A stretch of 64,000 nucleotides of DNA, taken from Rallus limicola (taxonomy: Eukaryota > Chordata > Aves > Gruiformes > Rallidae). Of this stretch, positions 12,641 to 25,810 are shown in pieces. Location of the stretch: positions 23,924,146 to 23,988,145 of the forward strand of contig JAKCOZ010000001.1 of assembly GCA_022605955.1 (NCBI GenBank), read 5' to 3'. Made by a program: the position numbers and the translations under genes. Within the stretch, counting starts at the first letter, position 1, and every line of letters begins with the position of its first letter. Below the pieces are notes generated by a model. It worked only from the letters and a program-made list of their open reading frames with translations. It was not told the DNA's origin and did not search any database.

Positions 12641-13224
12641 CACCAAGCTTTGAAAAAGTCTTTTCCAGTCCCAGATTACAGTAATTTTCAAAATAGGTAA
12701 GTGGCCGTGTTCCTACTTAGCCCAGGTCCCATTGAAATCAGAGGGCTGAGCATCTGTGAGATGAGTAACTTATATCAAAAATACAATCCAATATTAATTA
12801 AAGTGGAAGATGTCTCATGGGCAGATTGTAGCATGTGACTGTTGTGCACAAGTATTTATAAAATAGCTGTACATTGGCATTTAGTAGATTATATTTTATT
12901 ATTTTTAAAAATAACAAAACAATTATATAAATAAGTAGGAACAAAACGCTACAAAGCTGACACAGTCTGCAAAGAGACAGAATTCAACTGAGCCAAAATG
13001 TTCCTGAGAGCTTGTTCAGACAGCAAGAACTGGGAAGGGGTAGTTTCCCACAGCATTAATGGTGATTTCTGTGCACTGGAAGCCAGCTGGGCAAGCAGGA
13101 ATAAGAGAGCAGTCACATTGAAGAGGCCATAAATCTGACAAGGTGGCTGTGAATCCTGGCTTGCAGTGTGAGTGTAAGTCTCCTTGATGGTTTGCCTTGG
13201 CTACCCCAAATTCTAGTGCCAGTT

Positions 13225-13307
13225 ACTGGTACGGGATGTATCCACAGCGTGTGGGATTGGGCAGTCCTGGCAGCTGCCTGGATACATGTATGGGAAGAGG
13301 TGCCAGT
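13225..13307. repeat. Imperfect extended foldback (long hairpin)
   Basis: Three paired blocks nest in order. ACTGGTAC (13225-13232) pairs with GTGCCAGT (13300-13307), with one G-T wobble. ATGTATCCA (13236-13244) pairs perfectly with TGGATACAT (13279-13287). CAGC (13245-13248) pairs with GCTG (13273-13276). The loop is about 24 bases. The right arm has a 2-base bulge and a 12-base internal asymmetry. This is larger than most foldbacks in the window, but the asymmetric loops make it a poor match to a typical microRNA precursor. Confidence 0.6.
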
Positions 13308-16300
13308 GGCTGAGGTCGTGCGTGTTTCCTTATTCACCCTCAGCCTTGTGAGCATCAGAGGGCTATGTCAGAAATCACTGTAGGCTGGGTTCTGCCCACA
13401 GCCTGGGCCACCATAGTCCAAAACATTTCTTTTTCACTTTTTCTACTGCCTAAGTGCAGCAGAGTCGATAATGTTCACTGGGGAGGATCCAAAACAGGAG
13501 GCTGGAGCACACTGAGTTGCCTTGGCAAGGCTACCTGGTAGTGAACTTGGAAAAGTAATTAATGCAATATTTAATTTTACTTAAAGTGAATGTCATGCAG
13601 ATGAGAACTTAATCAACTGTAGGTGGTGAAGCTTTTAGAGTCAGTGCTTAGGTAGGTGTCTGTATATCTGACCTCTGAACTAGTTTTTTTGATTGTCCCT
13701 TCCCCCCTTCCTCCCCCTCACAAGAATATACAGAATGTAACTTTTATTTGCTCAGTTTTTCTGTATTTCCAAAAAGGCATCAGCTGCATCACTCTTTTCT
13801 GGTTCTGGAGTATGCTCCCACTCAAATTCTTTCAGGCATTAGATATAACCAGGACTGAATCACCTGCAGAGGATAAAACATGATGTCTTTGGGACAACAA
13901 TTACACTTCTGTGTACCTTTCTAGCCTGTTGTGAAGTCTTGAACTGCAGTAGACCGGAAATATTTGTGACTCTCTACAGATTTGCTGACAGCTAGTGCTT
14001 TCAATATAATGAAGTATCCCAATCATGTAAGACTCTGGTCTCTAGAGCCCAACCTGAAATCTCACCAATCTGCTTGAAGCTGCCTGGCAGTTCTGGTTTT
14101 GATCCCAGCTGGAAATACCAAGCGAATTGTTTCTGTCACTGTGAGAAGCCTGTAAGTTTGAGAGTGTGCATACAAAACGAGTATACATGCATGTATGCAT
14201 GCATAAAATATAGATCTTTTTAGAAAAGATAATATACATGCAGTACCAGCAATGAATAAGAGTTCTAGGAAGGAGTCCAAGTTTATACAAAGGAATTCAG
14301 TAGTGCTTCATTCAAACCCATTTTAAATTTGAACTTTTCTGCTCTTTACCATGGAGACATTCATAGGTAATAGCCTCATAGATAATCAAATCCCAACTAT
14401 TGTATTAAATTAACTCAAAATTAATAACCAGAAGGCCCCAGAAGTGAATTAAAGGGAACAAGGCCTTAAGAACACTGAAATGAGGGGAAGACAGAGCAGA
14501 TAAGTAAAAGAATAACAATTTGGTGCCTTTTTTGCAAAGCTCACAGAAATCTCTATCTTGTGGGTTAAGGCTGAAATCAATTTATCTATATTTGGACATG
14601 CCTCACAGTGTCGACAGAAGCCAGGAGCACAGGGGATCCAGAAACACTTGCACAGTAATTAACAATAGCCTGTTAGCACAGCCCAGACAGCCCAGGTTCA
14701 GCACGCGTTCTGACCATCACAAGAAGCCCTGGGAGAAATTTAAGTCAATAGAGGGAAGAAGCCATGTGATGTGTGTGAGTTTGCTTTGTGCAGAAGTGCA
14801 TCTTTTTCCCTCAGAACTGGGTAATGCCCTAAGCAAATTGGTGTGCTGTTGTAGAAATCAAACGGGATCTCCCCAAAGGGGCTGGCAGTGGCCAAAGAGA
14901 GTTCAGAACCAACAAATAAAGAAGCTGTACACTTGAAAACATGCATTTGAAGACCTACAGCATTGCTACCATGGACTGGATATCAAAGAGATGTGAACTG
15001 GCACAACTCTGTTGAGTTTTGTTTATGTGTTGTGTAGCTTAGTAGTTTGGGCTCACTAAAGATGAAGAAAATTTCCAACAAGAAATTTTTCCCATCTTAG
15101 GAAAAGTGTTTAAGATGTTGGAGTCAGCTGAGCTAAAACCCTCATTCAGGAAAGCATCTGGAGACATGCTTTCATCCTACAGACAGCAGTAGGGCTTAAG
15201 CTCATGTTGAAAAGTAAAAATATGTTTAAACATTGAAAAAAAAGATGCTTTCCAGGATTATGGATTTTGATGACTAAGTGGCTACTCATAGCAGAAGGTC
15301 AATGGGCAGCTTTCTTAGCACAGTTACATGATAGAAAAGTCTTACATTCTTCTGTGTATGCTACAGCAATTTGAATGCATGTGGTTACATCAGTGGAATT
15401 CATACAGGTGATGAGTAGGACAGACAGTTTTATTCTTAGAATATAAAGATTTCAAGTCACAGCCCCCTCTTTGGGAAGTATGCAAGTAAGTTGCTGCTCC
15501 TTCAAACATTACTTGATGGTCAGGCTCAGAGCGGGCACAGACAACACAGAGTCCTGTTACTTTTGAGCACATGCAATTGATATGGATTAGATAAAGCAAC
15601 TGTTCTCCAGTGACCTGGTAATTTGTTTTGTCACTCAGTTAGGAGCACAAATACGGAGTTTTTTCTAGCAAGTAAAAATTTGTCTGAGGCTGGTTCAAAT
15701 TTTTCTCTGATGGAAAGCTTTTTTCCTAATGTTTTTGCTATTTGAAGAATTACATCCTTATTTTCCAGAAGTATAATTTGAAATTTGCAGCAGACACAAC
15801 TCCAGTTATTATATTAAATTGAAAGCTCCATCATGGATTTGCTAAGACATCCACGATGCGTTCTGTAATATTTTATTTTTTGGAGGGTTGTTGAGAGGTG
15901 AATTGAAAATTCTGGTATATAGTATATTAAAACTATCTTGAAATCTTTTGAATGCATTTTGAAGAAAAAAAATCCCAGATGTATGTTCTTACATGGGAGA
16001 GAGGAGTATTTGACCCATTTATCACAAAAGCATTTCCAAAAACTGCTTAGCTTCAATAAATTCTTCAAGTATTCTATTAAAACAAGGATGTTGAATCATA
16101 TATTCAAGGGAATTGGGTTTTTAAATTAAAATTACTATTCTCAGACTATTTTCAGTGAATTTAAAAATTCATATATTGCTGCCATTAAAAAATAACAACA
16201 ACAAAAGAAGAGCAAAATGTGGCAATGAAAACCAGCTGTCTATTTCATGCAAACAGTGAGTCAAAAATGGAATAGAGCTGTTAACCCTAGTGAGAATCTC

Positions 16301-16495
16301 TGTCCCACTGGTCTGTAAAATATATTTCCTGGAAATGCATGTACTTATTTCATGCTTGGAAAGCTGCATAAAATCTCATAAAAGTGCTATGAGAGGACAA
16401 ATGACCAAAAAGGTGTTGTGACAGAGGAAGTCTGCAGATAAATGATTAACCAAGCAAGATATTCGCTTGTGTAGCAAGGGGAAGAATAGTAAGGC

Positions 16496-16515
16496 TTTTT
16501 TTTTTTTTTTTTTTT
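16496..16515 (+). repeat. Poly(T) homopolymer, 20 bases
   Basis: A run of 20 T. No LINE or SINE body adjoins it on either side, so it is called a simple mononucleotide repeat. Confidence 0.9.
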
Positions 16516-18900
16516 GTTCAAGGGGTGTATTGAGAAAGCAAGGAAAAAGAGCTTATGAAGAAAAATCACCAGCAGGCAAACCAGGGAAAGTAAGGAAACA
16601 AGGAGTGGTGTTCCTGATGCTGCACCTTCACAGAGCGGTTCGGGAAATGGCACTCTTGTCCACAGCTAATTTCAGAGATTCGAAAGGGAAAAGGAAGGAG
16701 AAGGTGAGCCTGCGAGGAAAAAAACATGTTTGCTTTTCCTTAATGGCAAAACCCATGCCATTGTCCTTTCAAGTGCAGAAACATTCCTGTCACTGTCCTC
16801 AGGGAGGATCAGGGATGGGGGGAGGAGTAGTGTTTGACCATGACCTGTAGAAATCAGAATCAGAATGTCCATGAAATACTTTTTGTTAATCCCAGTTCTG
16901 GACTGCGTTTTTAATCCCAGACCTCTAGAGTCAAATGGGACCTGGAGAGAGGGCAAAGAGATGTTTTTATCACTCTCCTCCAGTTCCTGAGGGGATCCAG
17001 AGTCAAGGAACATTACCTTAGCCCTTGTGAATCTCATAATGCACATTTGATCTATAAAGAGCTTTACAAGCGTAACACCATAATCAGAACTTGGCAAGGA
17101 GCTATAATCACTTCTACACTACCCACAAAGGAAACTGATGCTGTGAGTTCAGTCATGATATCCATGTCTGCTCTGAAAAAGATCTGTGTTAACTCTGAGA
17201 AAAGGACCACAGACCTGATATGTATCTAAAGCTGCAACAATCTGGTGACAGATCAGTTACCTCTAACTTCTACTGCATTTAAAACAGGGATAGAAAACCC
17301 CAAAATTCAGATTCAAGACATCTCCAGAAGATAACTTGCTCTGAAAGTTTGGTATATGTACACTGGGTATGATTTCTTCAAAGAAGAGAAGTTGTTCCAA
17401 TGCATTTGAAAGAAAGGAACAGAAATAAAATTTAATACCGGGGAAAAAGGTGGTGGTGGTCACAGATTATATCCCAGGGGTAGTTAAATCAATTTTCTAG
17501 GATAAGATTTGAATATGCCAGCTTTACCCGCTTTGTCCACTATTTCTCTGGGCAATGGTACAAAAAAACCCTGTAACACTTTAACCATATCAAAAATGTG
17601 TTATACCTGTGGAAAAGTGATTTTTTCCTTTGATCTTATAGGCTCTTTCCTTAGTGGAATAATGAAATCTATCTGCATTTTATGTAGGACACTTGAAATA
17701 CCCTTGATCCAGATAACTCAGGCAATGAGGCCATTAGGATGCTGTTGCCACGCAGAAACATCAGAGCTCTACACTGGAAACGTGGGTGCAATTTTGTGGG
17801 AATGCTTTCCAATTCTAGAAGATTCAAGATCAATAACTCCTAACTAATTAATACATAATCAATATCATGGCAGTGCATTGTGACATAGAGCAGTTTTCTT
17901 GACTAAATTCAGAATGCTATTACATGGCTGTAAGAGTTCAGTCAGATGAGGGGCTCAATAGGCTTGAAAGTCACAGCTCCTGTTCATGCAGCCTGGGACA
18001 GCGGGTATTTCATTATTGCTCTGCACCAGAACAATGATGTATGTTCCATTTGTTGTATGGCCACTCTCAGTCTAGGACTCAGTCCTGAAGCGGAATCTCT
18101 GTGTACATTGCAAACATACACACCCTTTCTTCAGATTCTTGGACTTCACAAATGTAGGATTTGTGATTTCTCAGAATTACTAATTGAAATTAATATTCTG
18201 CCTTGTCATTTCAAATACCTGGGCCAGATCAGATTTGTGGATCAGAGCTCTGATGTCAAAAAGTGGGAAGGAATGATGCAGCATCCCCATATTCCCTCCT
18301 CAAGGAATTTATTTTATCCATGATATTATTTCCTTCCAACACATCATTTTCTGGGTTTATTCTGACTCATCTCTGTCTCCTTTTGTACTGTTACATTGAT
18401 CACATCATTAAACCCTCAGATCTTTCACAACAAGGAGCACATTACTGTTCCCACTAAAGCCAGTAGTAGAACATCTTCTTGCTTTAATCATGTGAGTTCT
18501 CTCCTTCTATGCTAGACTCATCTAACTGCCTTTTCTAAATGACTGTGTAATTTCCTCTTACTCTGTTGCTCATGAACTGTGTTGTGGGACATGTCTGCCA
18601 TTGTGTTACACGCTGGGGATTTTACAGTGAGACTGACCACTGGGGTTCAGTACCAGAAGAGATGTGACAATGAGAATCTAAATATACAATATGGAATAAT
18701 TGTTCCCAAGGTAACAGTAAATCTGGGCCAGGGAACACAGTTTTGAAAGGTACTACTGACACTTATAGGATAGCTGCTGTAAATTACCATAGCCCCTCAG
18801 AAGAGCTGTAGAAGTACCCCTGAATTTATGAAGAAAGTGTGATACTTGTTCTTCAGTACCTTTCAAGAAACAAGAGAGCTATCTCATTAAAGTCTATGAA

Positions 18901-19320
18901 GATGATGAGAGGACTGGAGCACCTCTTGTATGAGAAAAGGCTGAGAGGGCGCTGGGGCTGTTAACCTGGTAGGAGACTGAAAGGGGATCTAATCAACATT
19001 TACAAACATCTAAAGGGTGGATGTCTAAAGGATAGGGCCAGATTCTTCTCAATGGTACCCAGTAACAGGACAAGGGGCAATGAGCACAAGCTGGAACACA
19101 GGGAGTTCTGTCTCAATATAAGGAAAACCATTTTTACTGTGAGGGTGACACAGCACTGGGAAAGGCTGCCCAGAGATGTTGTGGAGTCTCCTTCTCTGGA
19201 GAGATTCAAAACCTGCCTGCATGCAATCCTGTGCAACCTGCTGTAGGTGATCCTGCTTTGGCAGGGGGGTTGGACTAGATATGTCCAGAGGTCCCTTCCA
19301 ACCCCTATCATTCTGTGAAT
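18901..19320 (+). mobile_element. CR1 LINE, 5'-truncated 3' end
   Basis: About 420 bp of CR1 3' end, complete to the terminus. It starts inside the C-terminal part of the ORF2 protein (readable as GLEHL-like then LINIYKHLKGG). It continues through VPSNRTRGNEHKLEHREF and FTVRVTQHWERLPRD, then VVESPSLERFKT, and reaches the stop after LCNLL near 19246. The 3' untranslated tail follows, with GGGGGGTTGGACTAGATA near 19264-19281, GTCCCTTCCAACCCCTA, and the terminal ATTCTGTGAA motif. Truncation at the 5' end with an intact 3' end is the normal outcome of CR1 target-primed reverse transcription. It is a dead copy of the same lineage as the minus-strand copy at 27071-27800. Confidence 0.95.
19043..19249 (+). 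pseudogene. CR1 ORF2 C-terminal fragment
   Basis: The C-terminal tail of the CR1 reverse transcriptase protein is still open in one frame for about 65 codons, from near FFSMVPSNRTRGN to the natural end LCNLL-stop. It lies downstream of the catalytic palm, so no active-site residues are present. The part upstream (18901-19040) already contains a frame change and a stop. There is no separate promoter, so this is a relic and not a gene. Confidence 0.85.
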
Positions 19321-22300
19321 TTAGATGGAAGAGTAAATCAGTTTCACATTAAAAGATAAATGTCTGATGTCTTTAAAGAGGCATGGCTGTAGGGATTTGA
19401 ATATAAATCGTTCCCCTAGGATCTCATGAGCAAGTGCAATGTACAAGGCATTTTAAAATTGCTGTTAAAGTTTCAAGGACAGGATTATCTGAACTGAATA
19501 CAACCCTTTCCCCCACCCCTTTCCATGGGGGAAAAACATACAGACTTTTAAACCTGGGGTCCAGATGTTATTTGGTCTATTCTTCAGTGTCTCTGCTGGT
19601 CTTCAGTCTACTTAATTCCACCAGCTTTAATAAACATCACTCAGTTCATAGCAGCAGTCAGGGAAATGGGCACTTTAGCCTTGAATTGATATGGTGGACC
19701 AAAGAGATCTGCCAGATTTTTTTCTCCTTCCCTTTTGCTGCTGAATGCCCAGCTCAAGTCTGAGGCAGGCATGCACACACAGTGTAGGCTGTGCTGTGCT
19801 GCGGGATGCAGAGCCCTGAAGCATGAAAAAGTTGATTGGAATGAAAGCTGTGATAATCACACTTTCATCTAAACACCCTGGCGGGACTTCACAGGAAGGA
19901 TGGCTATGTTCAGAAGGTCAAGAGTGGCTAATATTAGGACAGACTAAATAACACGTCTTAAACTGCTGTTGTGTTTCAGAGAGCAATGCTCCAGACGTGT
20001 CAGTGGTGGCAAGTACACAAAGCATGTATTGGTTATCAGGAATTTAGCATGGTAGCAAGTGAAGATAGAGGAATAATAGCCAACAGAGCCAAACCGTGAA
20101 AGCTGTACTCAGTCTTGCTCCAGCTATTAAGGGAAACTGTCTAGTAGGGATTATATGCTAAGCGCTCATTTCATTTAAGTCAACAAAACTTGTCCTCTGT
20201 AAAAATTGAAACATCACGCTTATGACTTGAAAGAAAGACTGAAACTGGTTGAATCATGGATCAAGATTATATGAAATTTAGCATAAGAGCTGTCCGATCA
20301 CTACAAGCTTTCTTTCAATTTTCTTCAGATTTCCCCAGACAGCTTGTCCTGATGATTATGTCCACTTGAAACATAATATATTCAAATACAGAAAATTTTG
20401 GATTATCCGTTGGTAAAAATAGTATGTGAATATGTGGTAGCAAACTAGATGGTTTTTATTGGCTTGTTAACCCCAAAGCAATCAGTGTCTTTTAACAATA
20501 CAGAAGAAAGAGTTAAAACAATCAGCACCTTTTGTTTGACAGGAACAAAGGAAATGTCAGGCCAAAGGATTAGTCTTTTTTCTAGAAATTTATAAGCGTC
20601 TGAAAAGAAGGGTTTATAATAAATGTGCCTCTTCAACCAGAACAAGCACACTGTGACTGCAAAGCTATCATAATACAACATACCGTACCAGTGGGAAATA
20701 AACACATCAAGAAATCTTATTATTTCTATGACTATGCTACAACATGAGTAATTTTAATGACTGTAACAGCAACTGTTACTCTGCAGGCACTCTTCTCATA
20801 CAGAGTACAGTGGATCCAAGCTTTGTCATACTTCTTTGGGTCCAGAAAATGTTTAAGGGGCAAAGTCCCCTGAAATTTCTTCTCACAGTTTACAACAATA
20901 CAGGTCACTTCTGCCATTCCAGTAAGTATTTACATGGAGCTACATTAACATCGCCTTTATTTCTCTGCAATACATATTGGGTTTTGTGTAAAGAGCACCC
21001 CTTTCTTCTGTTCATATTTCCTTGGACATTGCCAGGGACTCCAGCTCCCCAGTCAGCAGTGTAAACCCCACCTAATTCCACCAAAGGCAATGTTTAGAAT
21101 TGATGCTCTCAATTATAAAATATCCAAATGTGTCTTTCTGGGTCAGTCCAATAGGTTAAAGAGTTTCATGCAGTTTCTTATGTGATAGGAACTATTTAGT
21201 CAATCCTGAGGACACAAAGTTATTTCTAGGGATCCTTTAGTTGCTTGCATCTGCCTGACAAGAAACTTTTACAAAATGTCAAACTCATAAAACTGCACAT
21301 AGATACAACCTACCATTTCATTTTGTTTCATAAGTTATACTTAGCTCACTTCAAAAAGGTATTAGGAACAGATTGTCAGTTGTAGTAAATAATTATAGTT
21401 CAGCTAGAGCCAAAGGAGGTTTTCTGATTTATGTTCAAAAAGATCTTACCTAAAGAACAGTACAGTATTTATCTCTCCATCCTGTCTAAGAAGGAAACTT
21501 TGCCCATGTCTCATGGTTTAATTTTTTATGTGTTCTAAAGAGTTTTATCTCCATATAGTGAGTAACCAGATTCCCTGATCCTGATGATTTTATTCATTAA
21601 GTCTTCCCATTTTATTCATTAAGTCTTCCCATTTTAATATTTTTCTTGATTTAATTAAATTTAACTCCTATGCTTTTCTATTATAGAAATTGTGAAGTGC
21701 TTTCATGTTGCGTAACTTAGAAAGGCTACATAATACTCTGTAGATTAAAATTCAAGGAGTGCATGGTAAAACTAAAACTTGTTCCAAAGTTGGTCAAGAC
21801 CTAACTCCATAATTTAAGAGACAGAGAATAAAATTATTGACAGTCCAAATGCACAGTAGATTCTTACTTAAAAGTAACACACAAAACCAATCAGAGTGGA
21901 CTTTATGAGGATCAGCATTCAGGATCTGTTTTGCCATTTGTTTCTACAAACAAGCCTGCCTTTCAGACTGTGTCCAGAGACAGCTAATGTCCTGACTTTA
22001 TGTTTTGGTTCATGCACCAGATTGCAAGTGTGCAGACACATTTGGCCCTTGAGGGTTATTTCATTTTCCTAGAGCCTTCAAGGTTTTGCAGGGTCCAACC
22101 TGTCTCTATTTCCTAGTTGCATTTCATTGTCACCTCCATTTCTACTACAACCACAGGTCATGCTTATCAGTTTGTGAGTTATTCTTTCATCTGCCTTTTA
22201 TATACATGCAATACACAATCTTACGCAGTGAAAATGAAATTCGCTGATAGTCTGGAAATAGTACTCCGATAATAATGTCAGCTTAACAGAAATGAAAAAA

Positions 22301-23610
22301 AAAAAGAATGGTAGACAAAAATTATGAAGAGTGACCAGTTTTCCTGCTCCAAAAAAATGGAAGCTGAATGAGAAAATAAACAATTTATTTTCTTAAAAGG
22401 GAGGATCAAGACCATCTTATTTCACCTATGAGACTTTAATCTCTCTTGGTTAGATGCTCTGAAATAAAATCAATAGAAAATTAAGTCGAGTAGTAGCCAT
22501 CTGGTTTGTATTCAGGACCTGCAACTGAAACTAGTCATAAATAACTCAAGAATCCCTGCCACCCTTCAGCTGCAGGAGAGCATGGGACAGGACAGTCTTG
22601 AGAGGGCAGCTGTGATTGTGGATGATATCACTGCTCTCATATCACAAAAAGCCAAATGAGACCGGTATGTCTTCAAAACTGTTGGTTTAGAGGGACTCCA
22701 GGGGATTTCACATTGGCTATGTTAGCAGGGCTCCTGTCTGCTCAGAAAGAAGTTAAGCTAAACAAAGTGACTCTGCTGAGAGATTGTGTAACCTACAGAG
22801 TTACAGGTAATAAAAGAAAAAAAAAAGAAAAAAAGGCTGGATTAGTGCATTTTGTACACTGTGCAAGTATTCTCATGTTCTTTATAAAGCAATGACTTTG
22901 ATGCTTGAATAGTCCGGTGGCTCTGAAGGCAAATCATTGCTTGGTTTATCTTCCACTATTTTTTAAAAGTTGCCATGGGACCTTTAATTTCCACATGGGC
23001 AACCAAAGCAATCCTGAATGTAATATGTTCTCTGAACAACTTGTCTATTTACAGTGCAGCAGCTACCCCTACCACTCCCAACACCACACTGTAGTATCAG
23101 CACCAGGCATAGGCACCTTCAGCTGAATCTGGTATGGTATTAGCCAGGAGTAAAAGTGACTGAGCAATGGTAACACTAGAAATGGCAAGATATACTGGCC
23201 TAGAGCTCTTTTGGTTTCACCTCCACTCTGTTAGCAGAAATGTAAGTTATTGGTCTTTCCAAACTACCACTGCAAAAAGAATTTTGGATTAAAACAGTTG
23301 TTCTCAAATTGTTGGTAGGGACAGCCTAGAAGAACTTCATAGCCGTTGTCTGGGAGCTAATAGTCTTAAGATTTCCATCTATATTCAACCTTTTGATTCA
23401 TCTGGAAATTCCTGAATTCATTTTAATCTAGACCCATTAATACATTTGTTTCTATGTATTCAGCAGTTACTTGAATTTACTGCTTAAAAGAAGCAATTTC
23501 TAATCCCACTAATGGGAAAGCAAGGGGTTCTCATCTGACCAGGAGAGCTGAAAATGTGCATGTACCCTATGCCAGCGTGGTGTCTCAGAGGATCAAGATA
23601 TTTTGTCATT
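19321..23610. other. Unique noncoding DNA
   Basis: No gene recognised. It contains a 22-bp tandem duplication at 21587-21630 and an RFX X-box-like site at 22969-22982. All open frames are 60-110 codons, overlapping and unrecognised. Confidence 0.55.
21587..21636 (+). repeat. 22-bp perfect tandem duplication
   Basis: Two identical 22-base units (21587-21608 and 21609-21630, beginning ATTTTATTCATT and ending TCTTCCC) are followed by six more matching bases, giving about 2.3 copies. The perfect identity points to a recent slippage or duplication compared with the decayed repeats nearby. Confidence 0.92.
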
Positions 23611-23695
23611 TCACAGAATCACAGAATGGCATGGGTTGGAAGGGACCCCAAGGATCATAGAGCTCTAACCCCCCTGCTACAGGTCTAGAGTATCT
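23611..23695 (-). mobile_element. CR1 LINE, 3'-terminal fragment
   Basis: The plus strand shows the reverse complement of the CR1 terminus. Two copies of CACAGAATCACAGAAT-type octamer are followed by GGGTTGGAAGGGACCCC, ATCATAGAGCTCTAACCCCCC and CTGCTACAGG. Only about 85 bp of 3' untranslated tail was copied, with no coding sequence. This is a very short 5'-truncated insertion. Confidence 0.92.
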
Positions 23696-25687
23696 TCTTA
23701 AACACAGGGTTCAGGAAATCCATTAGAAATTGAAAAGTTTCTCAGTTTCAGAGGATTTTGCTCAGAAGCACAGTAGGGACTTAGAGCAGTTTTTCGCTGG
23801 CAATTAAACCTCACATGGAAAGTAAGCATCTAAATAACCTTAAAATTTGCCTCATATTTTGCTGCCAAAATTTTGCCCTTTTGCACTTTTACTTAGCACT
23901 CCAACCTCACAAGGTATTGAGCTGTCCAGTGACAAACAGAAAGTCTCCAGCACTTGGCAAGACTCAAATTTATCAGCGTTTTCCTATTGTTCCACCTCAG
24001 GGATCTCCAGTAAAGATCCATGGGGAATGACATGAGAAGCTCATGTCTGAGGTTAACGTTTCTCTGCTTCATCTAGTTTTCTTTGTACACAAGTCACGGG
24101 AGGTCCTTGTGATTGTTAGAGAGTTTAGTCTTCAATGCCTCTTGTTAACTGCAAAGGCAATAAAAGAACTAATTATACCTTTCTCCAAGATTTCTCTACA
24201 CCTTCTTCCTAAAGCCATTTAGTTTACTGTGTTTTTGTCACAGAAGGTGACTTTTCAATTTCTGTTAGATATCTGCTAGTACTGCCTGGCTCTTACAATG
24301 CTAGCATAAAGTTTTCCTAAGGATATCTCTTTGCTGTGTATCACCCAAATATCAAGATAGCTGCACATGATGAGGTATGACCAATGATTTCTTGCAAAAA
24401 TAATGAATAACTGTCAAGGCAATTAAAAAGTAAATAAGAGTCATGATGAAAAATGGCAGTTGTATTCATAACAGTAATAATGTGTCAAAAATAAATAAAA
24501 GAGCCAATCTTGACTGAAGATGAATTTTTGTGACTGACAGCTAGATTTCTTTTTTTATATATTTGTTCATTCTCTTTTGAACTTGCTCTTAGGACTAAAG
24601 AGATAGAATAAACATGGAGCTCCTGCAGTGCCAGAGACCAGAATCACACTTTAAACCAATTAACTCCAGATGTGAAAAATGATATACATATCAAAAGAAA
24701 ATGTTGAAAAATGAAATTACTACTTTCCATTTTTGTGAGAAATTGTGACTGAAAAAAAGATCAGGAATGTTTCTTACATCAGTGTTTCCCATTTCCTCAA
24801 CATTTTCATTTGTGTATTTTGGTAAAGTCTAAACAGCATGTTATGCAGTGTGGGCAGGTTCAGAAGAGAATTCATAGTCCTCCTTCTAATATCTGCTAAT
24901 TGTTGAAAGCATCTGAGTTAACCACCAGGAGATGAAACTCTCACTTCACTCAATCAGAAGACAAACACTATTATTTAGACTCCAATAATTCCCACACATC
25001 CTTTTCTTTCTTTTTTTTTTTCATCCTGTGCCTGAAAGAATATAGAGTGATCCAAATGATGCCTTAGGAGCATCAAAAGAAAGATCATCTTAAGAGGCTT
25101 GTAGCAGATACTCTCTTTATGTATCTTCTCACAGTGTTTGACCTATTTTTAACACTGTTGAATGGCATTAAGGTTATGCTCCTCTCTACACTCCGGGTTA
25201 ATGAAACACTTCTTTCTAGTCACTCATTCCCTGCTTCGCATTTTGCCAATTATTCCTAAGTGCAGATGATTGTATTTGTCCTTAATGCATCACACAATTT
25301 TTCTCTAATTAGGCAAAAATGTTCAGTGTTTTGGCCCTGTGCTCTGGTGTACTCACAACTCTCCCTAATTTTCTGTCCCACTCCAATTCATATGCTCTAT
25401 GCCATCACTCTGTATGTAAATAAAAATATGGCTTGGTATTAGTTTCAGGGAAGATTTCTGCAGAAACCTACTTGGTAATTATTCTGCAAGTGTAGCTGTT
25501 CAGGAGCTTTCAAATTTACCTGGAGTCTAGACTGAAATTCCTACCAGACTCAAAGATGTCTTTTACTTCTCCTTAAAGAAAAATCTGTAACTTGTCATAG
25601 TCAGTTATGCCTATTTTCTCTGCACCACTTGCTCTTGTCAGATACACATGGGCCGTTAGTCTTGTCTCTCACAACCTAAATGCTTGA
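23696..25687. other. Unique noncoding DNA
   Basis: AT-rich, no gene or repeat recognised beyond short T-runs (for example 25010-25021). Confidence 0.55.
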
Positions 25688-25810
25688 GAATTCAAGGGCA
25701 AATATGACTTCTCCAGGGTCACAGAGGGAGTCAATGTCACCACTGGGGTTAAATTTAGGAAAGCCTAGATGTTAATCTTGCTCTCAGACCACAGCACCCT
25801 CTGTGCCCTG
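25688..25810 (-). mobile_element. MIR-like SINE fragment, head and core side
   Basis: The plus strand resembles the reverse complement of an amniote MIR-like SINE. TGACTTCTCCAGGGTCACAG is followed by a GGGAGTCAATG block, an ACTGGGGTTAAATTTAGGA block, and an ATGTTAATCTTGCTCTCAGACCAC block. The last of these corresponds to the decayed tRNA-derived head. Divergence is high and the edges are approximate. Confidence 0.65.

Larger units (their letters stand above)
12641..18900. other. Unique noncoding DNA with a locally GC-richer patch
   Basis: No gene recognised. The patch at roughly 13000-13540 is visibly richer in G+C than its surroundings and holds the foldback listed separately. Open frames at 14520-14936 (138 codons, TTG start) and 16672-17097 (-, 141 codons) match nothing I know. 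A T20 homopolymer lies at 16496-16515. Confidence 0.55.

Noticed and set aside
14520..14936. 138-codon frame on plus
   Set aside because: TTG start and no recognisable protein features.
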